This document shows positions 46,931 to 59,216 of a DNA stretch of 64,000 nucleotides, one piece after another; position 1 is the first letter of the stretch; each line of letters opens with the position of its first letter. The notes under the pieces were generated by a model. It searched no databases. It was given only the letters and a program-made list of their open reading frames with translations, and was not told where the DNA came from. The stretch covers positions 1,426,001 through 1,490,000 of the forward strand of contig OY776119.1 in the NCBI GenBank assembly GCA_963675135.1, written 5' to 3'. Source of the stretch: Galeopsis tetrahit. Taxonomy: Eukaryota > Streptophyta > Magnoliopsida > Lamiales > Lamiaceae. Both the position numbers and the translations under genes were made by a program.

Positions 46931-47345
46931 AATCTGAAGCTGTTACAATTCATTGATCCAAAAATAATCATAACTCAAATAAAACTCATATATTGAATGA
47001 GTGTAATGAAATAACTTTATTTCTCAATTTTCAATTAGTTGTTGTTTGATGATTTGTTTGCATCTTTTCTATCTATTGTAGTTTGACTCATGTTTGGGAA
47101 ATTTGACTTTTGTTATTCGAATTCTGTTCCGATAGTCGCGTCAAGGAGATACATGTAATTTATTTTAATAATTTTTCAATTAATTTTAATTTCATGTATT
47201 TCCTTGATCGTGACTATTTGTAATTAAAACATAGTTCAAATACTTTTTTCCCAATCAAAAGTAAATCTACAATAAATAATTTTCAGGTAAAAGTAGAAAA
47301 GGTAAACGGACGTGCCCTTGACTTTTTCCCAAGGTACGTTTATAA
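46925..47345 (+). repeat. Local direct duplication, copy 1 (partner 49564-49985)
   Basis: TGTACTCCAATCTGAAGCTG through AAGGTACGTTTATAAATA matches 49564-49985 nearly base for base. Further matching blocks are 47375-47960 with 51045-51475, so the two segments derive from one ancestral stretch that has since taken separate insertions. Confidence 0.85.
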
Positions 47346-47999
47346 ATATACTGCGTACAAGTTCAATTCAATTTATGTAATATTTTTTTCTGAATTATAA
47401 CGTTTGTAAAAGTTAAATAAAAAACTACTACTAGTAATTAACAATTTATTAAAAAAACTAACATGTTTCAACCCGTTGAATTGTCCTGTAATTAATGTAC
47501 CGATGGTAACAATAAATCTATTGCTCAAATATTTGTCAAAAAAAATTACTCTCTCCGTCTCCTACTTGTTGGCACAAAACTATTACAGTATAACTTGTAT
47601 TCCTTCGTTCCATACTTTATGACCCATTTTAGCATTTTGAGTGTTTTATACTTAATGACACTTATTTAAAATAGTAGCAAAAATACTTTTAAACAATCTA
47701 TTTAATAAAATACCATTTTTGGTGTTCTATACTAAAATTACTTTTTTAGTATAATAAAATAGTGACATTTATTTTAATATTGTGATGTTTTAAGTGTATT
47801 GTTTAAAAGTATTTTTTGCTATTTTAATCATGCATATTTTTACAAAAAAACTATTATTCATGCATTGTTGTGTATAAATTACTTTATACACCGTCCACCA
47901 CTTTGACTTCAAAAGGGTATAATATGAAATTTTATTGTTATTGATCATGGAAAGATGATCACATGATGGAGTATATGAATATGATACATGTATAATCAT

Positions 48000-49480
48000 G
48001 CTACGTACGTTTCAAATTGCAATTTAAATTCTGATTTTCGAGGACGAAAATTATTTTAAGGGGAAAAGATATAACACCACCACAATTTTCAAGTTAGTTA
48101 TTTGAAAAATGTATTTAAATATTTATTTTCTTTAATTTTAAATAAAAGATTTTATGTGATTTAAAAAAAATTATACTCCATTATCTTTATCTATATAATT
48201 ATTTCAAAATTTGATGTGATCTTCAATTTATATTTTACCGCCAAAAAACTCACTCACTCTTGAAAGAGAGTTACACTCTCCAAAATGTTTTTTTTTTTTC
48301 TCATGTGTTGTTCACTCTCTCAGTATTCCACTCTCTTTTTCCCTAATTTTTTACTTTTTATCGGGTAGAAGTTCTTCTGTCAAATTCCTCTTCTCTCCTT
48401 CACATCATCTTCCTTCCAACCCCTTCTACCCTTCATTTGAGTTAGTAGTAGAAATCCACATAAGACTTCTACCCACATTGTGATGCTCTAATAAAAGACT
48501 ACGGATAAATGACCCTTTTTAGTGTGTGTTTTCAAATGCTAGAAGGTGCTTAAAATCACTTTTTTTTCAAATAGAATCACTTTTGGAGTGTTTTCAAACA
48601 CAAGCAAATGATTAAGTTAATTTTTTAAAAGTGACCCTCCACCTACTTCTAATAGCTTCTATGTGTTTCTCATAATTATAATAATCAATTTTACCCTCAT
48701 AGTATAAATAATATTTTATCTTTACACATTACCTATCTCAATGTAATAAGGGTGTTTTTTTGTAAATTTATAAAAAAAAGTGATTTGTTTAGTAAACACC
48801 ACAACATATGTACAATTAATTTAAAATGGTTAATTTTAAAACACTATCAATTTTTAATTTTATTGCAAAAATTAATTTCAATCAATATGATTTACAAACA
48901 AACCCCTTTTATGTATTCACCCACCCTCATTTATTTTCCACAACTATCCTCTCTCTCTCCTAAAACCCTACCTCCCTTTCATTTTCTTCAACCTTCCTTT
49001 TCTGCTGCCGCTTCTCCTCCTCCTCTCTCAGCTGCTGCCTCGCTCCCCCTCCAACCGCCGCCGCCCCTTCTCCTCCCATCTCCGATCTGCCGCTCCTCCT
49101 TCCTCGTCGGAAGACCAAATAACAAGTACAATTTCTTCTCCTCCCTTGCCGCTGAATCTTCAATTTTTTCCGTTGAATTTGCCCACGGCTTGACGAACAC
49201 ACGGTTAGGATTTTTAGTTGGGCTTTTGTTTCAGATTTTTTGGTTAGGATAATATTATTGTTGAAGAAAAAATGCAGATTAAATGTGTTATATGCTGTTT
49301 TGGTTTATAACCCTAGGTTATCATTTTGCTTCAATCACAGGCTCACAGCGGCGGTCGCCCACCGGCCACCGTGCAACACAGCCCAAGGCCCCTAAGGTGT
49401 GTTTCGTTTGTTTTTTCATTTACAGAGAATCTATGTTTCTGGTTCGTTTTTCATTTGCTAGTTTGTTTTGTTGAATGTGA
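48000..49480. other. Intergenic DNA with an unrecognised CT-rich, exon-like patch
   Basis: 48940-49210 is CT-rich and then C-rich, preceded by AAAACCCTA and followed by GT-like junctions; 49345-49397 (GCGGCGGTCGCCCACCGGCC) is similar in style. It resembles the leaders in the Mutator-like and dispersed gene-like repeats. No conserved protein is recognised and no terminal repeats were found. Confidence 0.35.
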
Positions 49481-49563
49481 AATTTTGTGTGTCAAACTTC
49501 GTGCTCAAAGATTCAATCGTCTTCTCCTTTGTGTCACACTTCACGCTGAATCTTCTCCTTTTT

Positions 49564-50210
49564 GTACTCCAATCTGAAGCTGTTACAATTCATTGATCCA
49601 AAAATAATCATAACTCAAATTAAACTCATATATTAAATGAGTGTAATGAAATAACTTTATTTCTCAATTTTCAATTAGGTGTTGTTTGATGATTTGTTTG
49701 CATCTTTTCTATCTATTGTAGTTTGACTCATGTTTGGGAAATTTGACTTTTGTTATTCGAATTCTGTTCCGATAGTCGCGTCAAGGAGATACATGTAATT
49801 TATTTTAATAACTTCTTCAATTAATTTTAATTTCATGTATTTCCTTGATCGTGACTATTTGAAATTAAGACAGAGTTCAAATACTTTTTTCCCAATCAAA
49901 AGTAAATCTACAATAAATAATTTTCAGATAAAAGTAGAAAAGGTAAACGGACGTTCCCTTGACTTTTCCCCAAGGTACGTTTATAAATACTGCGTACATC
50001 CCTTCAATACATTTTTGTATGTGACTTTGAGCATTGCTCTCTACTTTGGAGAACGGTTTTACTCTTGTTCGCCTCTTCTCTGACCGCACCTTATTTGTTT
50101 GTTATCGGTTTTCGGACTTGAGCGTCGGAGATCCTTCCCGTGTGTTTTGCAGGTAGCCAAGCCATGTAAGACATCCGACGCATCAATTACATTCTTGTGC
50201 CTATGTAAAT
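49564..50210 (+). repeat. Local direct duplication copy 2, running into LTR-leader-like sequence
   Basis: The first part matches 46925-47345. From 49980 it continues TTTATAAATACTGCG, GTGACTTTGAGCATTGC, GAGAACGGTTTTACTC and TTGAGCGTCGGAG ... TTTGCAG, matching 30728-30930. TATA box, leader and a U5-like motif suggest an LTR remnant. Confidence 0.5.
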
Positions 50211-51847
50211 AATGTTAAAAAAAGGCCACAAAAAAGAGCTAATTAATCTTGTTTGCCGTTTATTCTAGATCTTAAATTAAAGGGTTTTAGGTTTAATAAT
50301 TTTTTTTCTTCCGAAAAGTGCACTTTGAAAAAGTGTATATTGAAAAATGTTAATCAAAAGAGTATTACCATATTACTGAATGAAAAATATTTGTAATTAT
50401 AATTTAAAAACACAATATTACTAACAATTGCATGTCTATTCACTGCAATTAACGAAAAAAAGAGAAAAGTTAACTCAATTTCTTTTTTAGCTTCAAACTC
50501 CAAAGTCCCTAATTAAATTAAAAACCACAATAAAATTATTTTATTCAATGAGATAACTTTATTTCTTGTCTAAGAATATAAATATTTGTTTAGAATAAAT
50601 CTTGATTTGAATTTTTTTTATATGTTGTGGTGAATTGTATTTACGTCGATTTGTATAACAATATGGGACTAAGAGTGTTTAGAAAAAAATCTTAGTCTGT
50701 TCCTAATTTATCCAAAAAATTTGATTTTTTTATTTACTACTTTAAAAATGTATTCAGCTAATGCAATAAGAATCAAGAATGTGACTATTTAAAAATAAAT
50801 AAAATTCTAAAATAAGTGAATTTTCAATATTAAATAATAATACTATTTGTATTTGTATTTTTTTTTTATTTAAATAAAATTGATGAAACATTCAATCTAT
50901 GCCAAATTCATCTTTTTAGTGTATGTTTTTCTAAAATTCTAAAATTTTGTACTTTATTATTCATATATATATTTTTAACTATTTAAATAATAAGTTTTTT
51001 GTTTTTCAAATTCAATTTATGCAATATTCATCTCTTTAGTGTATGTTTTTTCTAAATTATAACGTTTGTAAAAGTTAAATAAAAAACTTGTACTCCGTAT
51101 TTAACAATTTATTCAAAAAACTAACATGTTTCAACCCGTATACTTAATGATCCATTTTATCATTTTGGATGTTCTATACTTAATGACACTTACCTAAAAT
51201 AGCAAAAAGACTTTCAAACAATCTATTTAATAAAATACCATTTTTGGTGTCCTATATTAAAATTATTTTTAGTATAATAAAATAGTGACATTAATTGTAA
51301 TATTATTTAAAAGTATTTTTTGCTATTTTAATATGCATATTTAAAAAAAAAAAATATTAATCATGCATTGTTGAGTATAAATTATGACGTTCACCACCGT
51401 CCACCGCTTCGACTTCAAAAAGGGTATAATATGAAATTTTATTTGATCTATTGTTATTGATCATGAAAAGATGATCTTATCGAGTTGAGTTATGTTAATT
51501 TTTTTTATAATTAAACACTATTTTCTTTAAAATATTACAAAAAAATCAAGCACTTCATCTATTTTATTTATTCAAAAACTCCCTATGGCCATATAAACTC
51601 ATTTCAAAACAATCATCGACCAAATTTAATTTCAAATTATTATTATTAAATTTTATGTTTCTTTATTTAATTATTATAGGGTAATAAAATTTACGAAGAA
51701 ATATTTTAGGTAAATTAAAATTTGGAATTTTTATAATATATTCATATAACTTTTCTCTCAAGAAACAAAGCAAGCACGCATAAAATATCTCTTAAAAAAA
51801 CTTGTTAGATTTATTTATCAAATTCTCTGGTTACAAAACCCTTGCAG

Positions 51848-51955
51848 ATGTCCACAATGGCTCTGAACAATGCCATTCGCAGAGCAGCTTCAAGAGTTGT
51901 ACCTTTGGTCGCTGGAAGTCAAAGGTACCTACTCCAAAATGTCAGAAGCCCGTGA
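51848..51955 (+). pseudogene. MAM33-like N-terminal targeting segment, out of frame
   Basis: From ATG 51848 (second ATG 51857) the frame reads MALNNAIRRAASRVV and then SQRYLLQN before TGA at 51953-51955. This Ala/Arg-rich start is typical of the mitochondrial presequence of MAM33/p32 proteins. It overlaps, in a different frame, the ATG at 51939 that opens the conserved part of the protein. Compared with family members the segment between presequence and mature start is missing, so a deletion with frameshift is likely. Confidence 0.65.
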
Positions 51956-54691
51956 GTTACTCATCAAAGCCCTCGAATTCGAAATTAAGCATACCGTGGA
52001 TGCCAAGGTGTTTCTTCATTCCTCTCACATGAATTGATTTTATAATTCGCTTTTATTTATATGTTTTGTTTGTTTGATATTTGAAGTTGAATTGTTGAAA
52101 ATGGTCACTTATTTTTGGATTACGGAGATCTTAATCAAATTAATTTTCTACTCCCTCCGTCCCCCATTGGAACTTGATGACACACAATTTAAGAAATATG
52201 TAAGAAAAAGTGTAATGAGTGATGTTTTGAGGGGTAGTTTTGTAAAGTTTTATGAATAAAGTAAAGTAAAAAGTAGACTGAGTGTGGAAAAGTAATGACA
52301 CAGGGATAAATAAGAGTATATTTTAAGGGTGTGTGTTATGAAATATTTCCAATAAATGTGCAAATTGGTATTGAACATCAATTTATAGAAAGTGTGCAAA
52401 TTCCTGTGGAACTGAGGGCAATAGTAGTTTGGTTAATCTTACTTTTGTCATAGAAAAATAGAGAATAATCGGGATATAATCAAATATTTTTGTTGGGTCT
52501 TCTCGTCGTCTCCGTTGAACAACTCCGATGAGTATTCCGATAGGGACGGGCTCAGGTCACCTGAGTATCGGATCTATACGGACAGTAGAGGGAATAACCA
52601 AGACTAAGACTGGGTAGCACAACACCCACACAAGTCTCACACACTTCTCTCAATATCGTTTAACGTCACAAAGAATGAGGAGAGACATGTAGTGTATTTG
52701 TATGGCTGCCAAACAGCCCTAGGGCAAACAAATGGAGTGGGCCTAAAGGTTTACCACATGGGCCAAAACAACAATAGGGCCCAAGCCCAACAATCTCCAC
52801 CTTTTTGGCCATCCCCAACTACAATCCGAAATCCGCAGGTGGTCATCATCGCCTTACACACACATAGCACACATAACACATGCATAAAATAACAATAAAT
52901 GCAAAATAAGCTATCATGGGAAACATTCACAAAGACTCACAAAGGCACACAAAGACAAGCTCCACCTCACTCGAAGCACTTACAAAGACTCACACAAAGG
53001 CATACAAAGACATGATATCATAACATACATAAATCACAAAGACAAATCACTCCACTTTACTAGGAATAATCTCTAAACACAAAGAAAAACAAATAAACAT
53101 GCAACTAGATGTATATGGGGTAGGGAGAAAAACATGAAACCAAAATGTATGAAGTCATGCATAACACACATACATATAAACATGCAACCATTCCCCCCAC
53201 CTTCCCACTAGCCCATCATCTACACATGCATCACAAAGAAAATCACAAAGCAACACAAAGATATAAGCACAAAGAAAGATCCACAAAGAAAATAACCACA
53301 AAGACACCAAAGAAACACACAAAGACTCAATAGACATCACCAAGTTCATCACTGTCATCAGTAGTGGCAATATTAGCACGATTAGCATGAGAGTTCTTAT
53401 TATGCTTCTGGTTCTTCCTAGGTTCAGTGCACTCATTAATCTTGTGACTAGGGTCACCACAATTATAACACTTTCTAATCCAGGGCTTACCATGGGGTTT
53501 CTTACCACCCTCTAACATGCATAACCTCACCAGAAGAACTACTACCCCCACTATGTTTTAATTCATGCTCTTTACTTTTTAGGCCATTAACAACAATGTT
53601 AAGAGTGAAATTATCCCTACCATACCTAATTGCAGATTTAACATCAGTATAAGTATCAGGAATAGCATTTAGCAAAACAACAGGGGTATATTCATCAATG
53701 CTCTTATCACCAGTAAGTTTGATATCTTGAATAAGCTTAGTAAACACATCAAGATTTTCATCCATATCCTTATTCAAGTCAAGTTTAAAACTAAAGAACT
53801 TTTCAAGTAAAAATGTTCTACTAGGCAAGGATGTTTCAGTGTATAATTTTGATCAAACAACACTTCATTGTGAATGTTCAACATGTTGTTTAACACCTCT
53901 GGCGGTTTCTTGGTATTACCCAACACTGTTAAGTTGAAACTTGAAGAATTCTTCAGTGTTGAATGTAGTATGATTTCTCAACTTAACGAAATGCAGTTTG
54001 TTAACTCATGATTTTAATTATTTTATAGGAAAATGTGGTTCCGGAGGGCTTCTCCTTTGAAATTGAAGACAGGTCTGGAGAGAAGACTATAACTCTAACG
54101 ATAGAGTTTAAAGGAGAAACCATCAACATTGAAGTTCACATGCCTAGTCTCCTTACGGGTAAGGAGGACGATTATGATCAATCCAGTATACTACTTGTTG
54201 TCAGAGTCTCGAAAGGAAATGGACCCTCCTTGGAGTTTGGTTGCACTGCTTATACAGATAAGATTGCAATTGATACCTTGTCCATCAAGGACCCTGACGA
54301 TCAAATCGCATATCATGGGCCTGATTTTAAGTGAGTTTTCATATAACATATTGTTCTTGGCTTATTTTTCTAAAAATTGGCCTTGTAAATCTACTAATTG
54401 CCTTATTCAGTGACTTGTTTCTGATGGTAACCCGTCCATTAGTTGGACGAAAAAGTTGAATATGGTAGATTTACTGGTTTCTGATGCTTATGCTCTTTTT
54501 CTTTTGTATGCACTTTACATTGGTGCAACAGGGATTTGGACTGGAATGTGCAGAAGGCTGTCCTCAAGTACCTGAAGATCAGAGGAATCACACCAAAAAC
54601 AACCAATTTCTTGCATGGGTACATGCTTAACAAAGACACCAGGGAGTATATCACTTGGCTGAAGAAATTTAAGTGGTTTGTTGAGTCATAA
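51939..54691 (+). CDS. MAM33/p32-like mitochondrial glycoprotein family gene, three exons, possibly non-functional
   Basis: Proposed exons are 51939-52007, 54029-54330 and 54532-54691 (GT-AG introns, 176 residues). Exon 1 encodes MSEARELLIKALEFEIKHT. Exon 2 holds the family core (FSFEIEDRSGEKTITL, INIEVHMPSLLTG, GPSLEFGCTAY, DQIAYHGPDFK). Exon 3 has the C-terminal helix (KAVLKYLKIRGITPKTTNFL, NKDTREYITWLKKF). MAM33/p32 proteins form acidic ring-shaped trimers in the mitochondrial matrix. Usual plant members are about 230-260 residues with a presequence; here the presequence lies in another frame (51848-51955), so the product would be untargeted unless splicing differs. The 2-kb first intron contains a MITE and a Copia fragment. 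It may be a pseudogene, although the core itself is intact. Confidence 0.78.
52151..52424. mobile_element. Stowaway-like MITE in MAM33-like intron 1
   Basis: CTCCCTCCGTCCCCCATTGGAACTTG at the left, and a worn right end (GTGGAACTGAGGGCAATAG) flanked by TA. The interior matches 61459-61730 (AGTTTTATGAATAAAGTAAAGTAAAAAG). Confidence 0.72.
52491..52792 (-). repeat. LTR of a Copia element in MAM33-like intron 1
   Basis: The edges TGTTGGG and CCCAACA are inverted (TG...CA). On the minus strand it is preceded by a purine-rich tract (AAAAAGGTGGAGAT at about 52793-52806), so this is the 3' LTR of a minus-strand element. It is 302 bp long. The opposite LTR is missing. Confidence 0.8.
52810..53320 (-). 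repeat. CACAAAGA-rich low-complexity stretch within the Copia fragment
   Basis: CACAAAG or ACAAAGAC recurs more than 15 times between about 52925 and 53330. It lies between gag and the 3' LTR of the truncated Copia element. No coding sequence is seen. Confidence 0.7.
53320..53870 (-). pseudogene. gag: Copia gag fragment in MAM33-like intron 1
   Basis: On the minus strand the sequence reads TFLLEKFFSFKLD, MDENLDVFTKLIQDI, VLLNAIPDTYTDVKSAIRYG, a Copia gag (UBN2-type) C-terminal half, then in another frame a zinc knuckle CYNCGDPSHKINEC. It is a 5'-truncated, frameshifted copy; pol is gone and gag leads directly to non-coding DNA and the LTR at 52491-52792. Confidence 0.82.
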
Positions 54692-56240
54692 TTTGCAGAG
54701 ATTGTAATACCTTTGACAATGGATAGTTTGTTTCAAAATTCACAAGTAAAATCATTTAAAAAATTGTGGAGCATTTGACTCGAGTCTTTTGACTAGTGTG
54801 TTGTCTATAACTCTATATCATGTTTATTTCAATATGAATATTATAGTTATCCATTTCGTCTCGTAATAACTTGTATACTTTGACTGATTCACCTTTTAAA
54901 GAAAATGGAGTGTAAGGTCAAATAAATAAAGAGCTAAAGTCCAGCCCACTACTACAATTAAAAACAAAAAAATTCAACAATTTAATTAAGGTCAAATTAA
55001 AAACTTAAAAAAAACCTAATATGCCCTTTATAAATAAAACTGTCTTTAATATTTTAAACGTATTCCACAATGCTCGACAATCATTCCATTATTACAATTA
55101 CCTATTCTTTCGATTACATTCTTTTAGAAATCCATTTCCAATTTTCGACAATTATTCCGTCGCAATAACTTAGCCCCCCTTCCCCCCACATACACATGCA
55201 ATTTTCGTTGCATATATAAACCTTGCATTAATTGATTGTGTTGTTTAAAACAATGGTCGTAGGGCGCGATTATCGGAGTAAAGATTTTTCAGATTTTAAT
55301 TAGGAATTTAAAATTTAAAATAATGTTGACTAAATTAGAAATTTCATTGCTATTGAATGTAAGGGTATTTATGTCCAACTGTATTTCAATTTGTCTTTAA
55401 TTGTTACTTCGTATTTAATTTGTATTAACTCTTAGTAGGAAAGGTACAATGGAATGATATTAGGGTTGAATGTAATGAATTCAAAAATGGAATGATAATA
55501 GGAAATGAATGAAATAAGAATCATAATTCTTATGATTGACATTGAGAAGGAATGAAAAAGATATTCCTTATGTGATTCTAATTTGTATGCTACAATGAAA
55601 TGCAATTTTTTAAAAAAATTTATCTTAAATGACTAAATTATTATTGAACATGTATTATTTTTAAAAACATATAAATTAATTAAAAATTATGTAAATTTTT
55701 AATAATTTTGTAAAAACTTGACATTCATACGAAGTATTATTTTTTACATATTTTTCTGTAAATTATTTCATATTTTATTATAAAATTATTTTTTATCTTC
55801 AAATTATAATTAGTTATTAAATAATTTTAATTAATAAATAAATCAACTACATTTTTTTATATATAACAAGTAAAGTAAATTGTTAAAATAATTAGGATTG
55901 AGGATAATTATGTAAACTTAAAAAATTAAATTAGTTAAAATAATAAAAAATATCCTTAAATAATTTTTCATTAAAGAATGGAAATAGATAAAACTTGAAA
56001 GAAAAGTAATCACTATTCTTAAGTCTTAACTTTTTAAAAATAATCATTCCATATGAAATAATCATTCCATATGAAATGAATATTCAATACAAACTTACCG
56101 ATTATAGGATTATGAATATAATTAAGAATTCTTGAGTAACAAGAATGCACTACTTCATTCCTTGGGTAACAAACTAACAATCATGCCATAATATATATAT
56201 ATATATATTTTTAACAGCATGCCATAATTTATTTATTTTT
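54692..56240. other. AT-rich intergenic DNA
   Basis: No gene is recognised. 55935-56090 (TCCTTAAATAATTTTTCATTAAAGAATGG ... ATGAATATTCAATAC) is repeated at 56635-56722, bracketing the exon-like segment at 56329-56490. Confidence 0.5.
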
Positions 56241-56328
56241 TTGACAGCATGCTATAATATTTTATACACTATCATTTTTCATTCGTTTTTTTTTTCATCA
56301 CACACTCCCTTTCTCTCTCCCCTCCACC

Positions 56329-56490
56329 ATGTTCGCCGGCGCTGTTCGTGCCCTTTCAGTCTGTGGCCGTTCGCGGCCCCTCCGCCCTACCAGCGGCGCA
56401 GCTCCACCCCGTTTCCCCTTGCTCGGCCGTTTCTTCTCGCGGCCATTCGCGTCCCCTCGGCCGCCGCCGCCCACCCCCTCCTCCGTCAAG
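56329..56490 (+). CDS. Possible upstream exon encoding a presequence-like peptide
   Basis: ATG in CCACCATGT context opens 54 codons ending exactly at AAG|GTATGA, a good donor, in phase 0. The peptide (MFAGAVRALSVCGRSRPLRP, later LLGRFFSRPF) is rich in Arg, Ser, Ala and Pro with no acidic residue, as in mitochondrial or plastid presequences. About 3 kb downstream an acceptor-like TTCGACAG at 59449-59456 opens a phase-0 frame (DDVVCHSSSFG) into the cystatin-like exon. The intervening DNA is mostly inserted transposons. Sequence after this exon (about 56520-56600) is a diverged copy of 59393-59456. The link is inferred; it may instead be a chance open stretch in GC-rich DNA. Confidence 0.4.
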
Positions 56491-57014
56491 GTATGAATTA
56501 TCGTTTTTAGGGTTTTGGAATTTGTAAATTCTTTTTGAATTTGTATTTGTCCATTTTTTTTTTCTTTTTCGAATGTCTTACTTTTTTTCGATGGGTGAAA
56601 TTGAATGAGTGGTTTCCACATGACAATAATTAAAAATTTCCTTAAATAATCTTTAATCAAAGAATGGAATAGTTATTATTAACTTTTTAGAAATAATCAT
56701 TCCATATAAAATGAGTATTCAATACTACTCTCTCCATTTTTTAATAAGTGTCGTTTTGACTTTTTTCAACAAATTAAGATAATAAATCATGGTCTATATT
56801 ACTTTCATTAATTATGCTAATTTTAATAAAAAAATTTGTTTAATAAATAATGTGCTCAAGAATGTAGAATGTAGTTAGTATTAATAAATTAAATTAATTT
56901 TGGTATAAACAATTTTTCTGTAATTTAATTATGAAAAATATTTATGGTATATGAATAAAGGTAAAACAGTCAAAATTAAAGAAAAAACTCTAGAATGACA
57001 CTTATTTTAAAATT

Positions 57015-59216
57015 GGGGTAATTAGTATATAGGACATTTCACCTATAGAAACTAGAAATAAAGACAATAAATTTTAAAGTTAGGAAGAAGGACAATATGA
57101 TTTATAAAAGTACAGTTTTATCCTCCGTTTAAAATAAAGTCAAAATTTGAATATTCAATTAAGATAAAATAGGAAATTCAAAACATGATTTGAATATTAA
57201 ATTGTAGGAAATCCAGGGCATAAATGCGTTCGAAAATCAAAGTTTCCTAAATCAAGATGGATTGTCATATTAAATTACTTTTAATTATATACAAAGATTA
57301 TTTAAGACCTTTTCAACTCTGTACATCTTTAAAAATTATTATTCAAAAATAAATATATTCAATGCTCTATAAAAAAATATACAATAATTCGTTCAATAAT
57401 TACAAATAATAATTTATAATTATATAGAATAAATATTAAAGATTGTCATATTAATTATAATTGTAACTTCTCCATTAAATTAAAATGCATTAATGTTATT
57501 AATGTTATCTTTAGGGGAACTAAAAAAACGGATTATGAACCAGAATAGACAATATTATACAATTTGGATGGTAAACCGTTACATACACAAAAACAAAACA
57601 AACAAAAAAGAAATACATATGATGTAATTAAGTAAGTAACGTGGGGAGTATCGAAAGTGAATATATGCGAAAGTATATGCCAAACAAATATGCACATTGT
57701 GATATGTGCATTATGGAAGAAAAATTAGACCATTTTTTTTATATATTTATGACTACTACGATAATCATATTATTATTACGTGGATATCAATAAACTATTC
57801 ATTTTAGAAATTGTAATTATAATATTATTTATAGAAAAAAATTACATTTGAATATAAGTATGTTTGAAAATGTCAAAAATATATTGTTTGTTTGGATTAC
57901 GTGAGATAATTGTGGGGAGTAGTGGGTATATTCCTATTTTAAATTAATAATATTGTATTAATGATGATTAAATTTAAAATTGTGGATTGTAACTTTCCAA
58001 AAGATATTCATTATTACGATATTTCCGTGATATCATTGGATAGCATAAAAAACATTACATTATGACTTAAGTTAAGTATATCTGGCCCTATCATAAGAAA
58101 ACTACGAGTACATATCTAGATACTGCATATTGAAAAATATATGCTAAAGATTGATGCACATGTGTGAATATTAGTTGAATATATGCTAAAATAGCTTTAA
58201 TATCTAGAAACTTGGTTTTCTCCTCGATTTCGAACTTTAATATCACAGTGTATTCCATCTCTGATACTGTGAAATAGCTTCTCCAATTAACACGTTCAAT
58301 AGAGCCCTAAATCGCACAAAATAAAACAGGGTAGAATTAGAAAAACTCGAAGATCGAATCGGACAGGGTATAAATTGAAATAACAATGAACCAATCGAAT
58401 TATTGATTATTGAATTAAAACAACCAGGAATAAAATTGCCTACCTAGATAATGTAATGGTTCTCGGATGAGATTTAGAAACTCAAAATTCACTCTATTTT
58501 GGGTATTTCGGTGATGATCGAATGTCGAAGATGGGATTTGAAGATCGAATTATTGATTATCACAGTTGGAAATTGAATATGGAATCATTGCATCAAAACG
58601 GAATTCATACCTCCAAAATGGAATGATTCTGGTATCGAAGATAGCGCAATTGAGATTTGCAGATCGATTTATTGATTATTGAAGATTTGATTTGCAGATG
58701 GGATTTGCAGCAAAAATGGAGGTTTGATTTGCAGATGGGATTTGCAGCAAAAATGGAGGTGGTTCGGTGATGATCGAATATCGAAGATGGGATTTGAAGA
58801 TCGAACATAATTCATACCTCCCAAATTGGAATGATTCTGTTATCGAAGATAGCGAAATTTAGGATTTGGAGATCGATTTATTGATTATGCGCAATTGGGA
58901 TTTGGAGATCGATTTACTGATTATTGAATTGAAGCTGTGATCTGCAGATTGGATTTGCAGCAAAAGGGAGTGTTTCAATGTTGACCATGAAATGCTTTAA
59001 ATTTAAGATATAATTTTATTTTACATTGATTTGAAATTAAAAAATACCGATAGCTTTAATTTTAATTATTATTTTAATTTAATATATTGGTGTGATAAAA
59101 GAGTAAGGGCATAATTGGTCATTTAGTTATGAATTTGACCTTATTCCTAATGCTATATCTTTTTGTCTCTTTTTCTAGTTGTGTCTATAGGATTGTCTCT
59201 AATCTTAATTAAACTC
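57015..59216. mobile_element. Non-autonomous element (2202 bp), Mutator-like, inserted in a MITE
   Basis: A perfect 9-bp duplication TTTAAAATT flanks it (57006-57014 and 59217-59225). The termini are degenerate inverted repeats sharing CCTATAGAAACTAGAAA-like and AGACAA blocks within the first ~60 bp. No transposase is present. The right third (58370-58960) contains tandem-like repeats of GATTTGCAGATGGGATTTGCAGCAAAA and TCGAAGATAGCG blocks. The 9-bp duplication fits Mutator-type insertion. Confidence 0.72.
58370..58960. repeat. Imperfect tandem repeat array inside the 57015-59216 element
   Basis: GGAATGATTCTGGTATCGAAGATAGCG (58620) recurs at about 58829, GATCGATTTATTGATTAT recurs at 58664, 58871 and 58900, and TTTGATTTGCAGATGGGATTTGCAGCAAAAATGGAGG occurs twice in tandem near 58685-58760. 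The small minus-strand ORF here only reflects the repeat. Confidence 0.75.

Noticed and set aside
46300..46956. 218-residue ORF encoding repeated SKIPSSSPL-type motifs
   Set aside because: It lies wholly in a minisatellite that is also open in other frames; no unique sequence or family resemblance.
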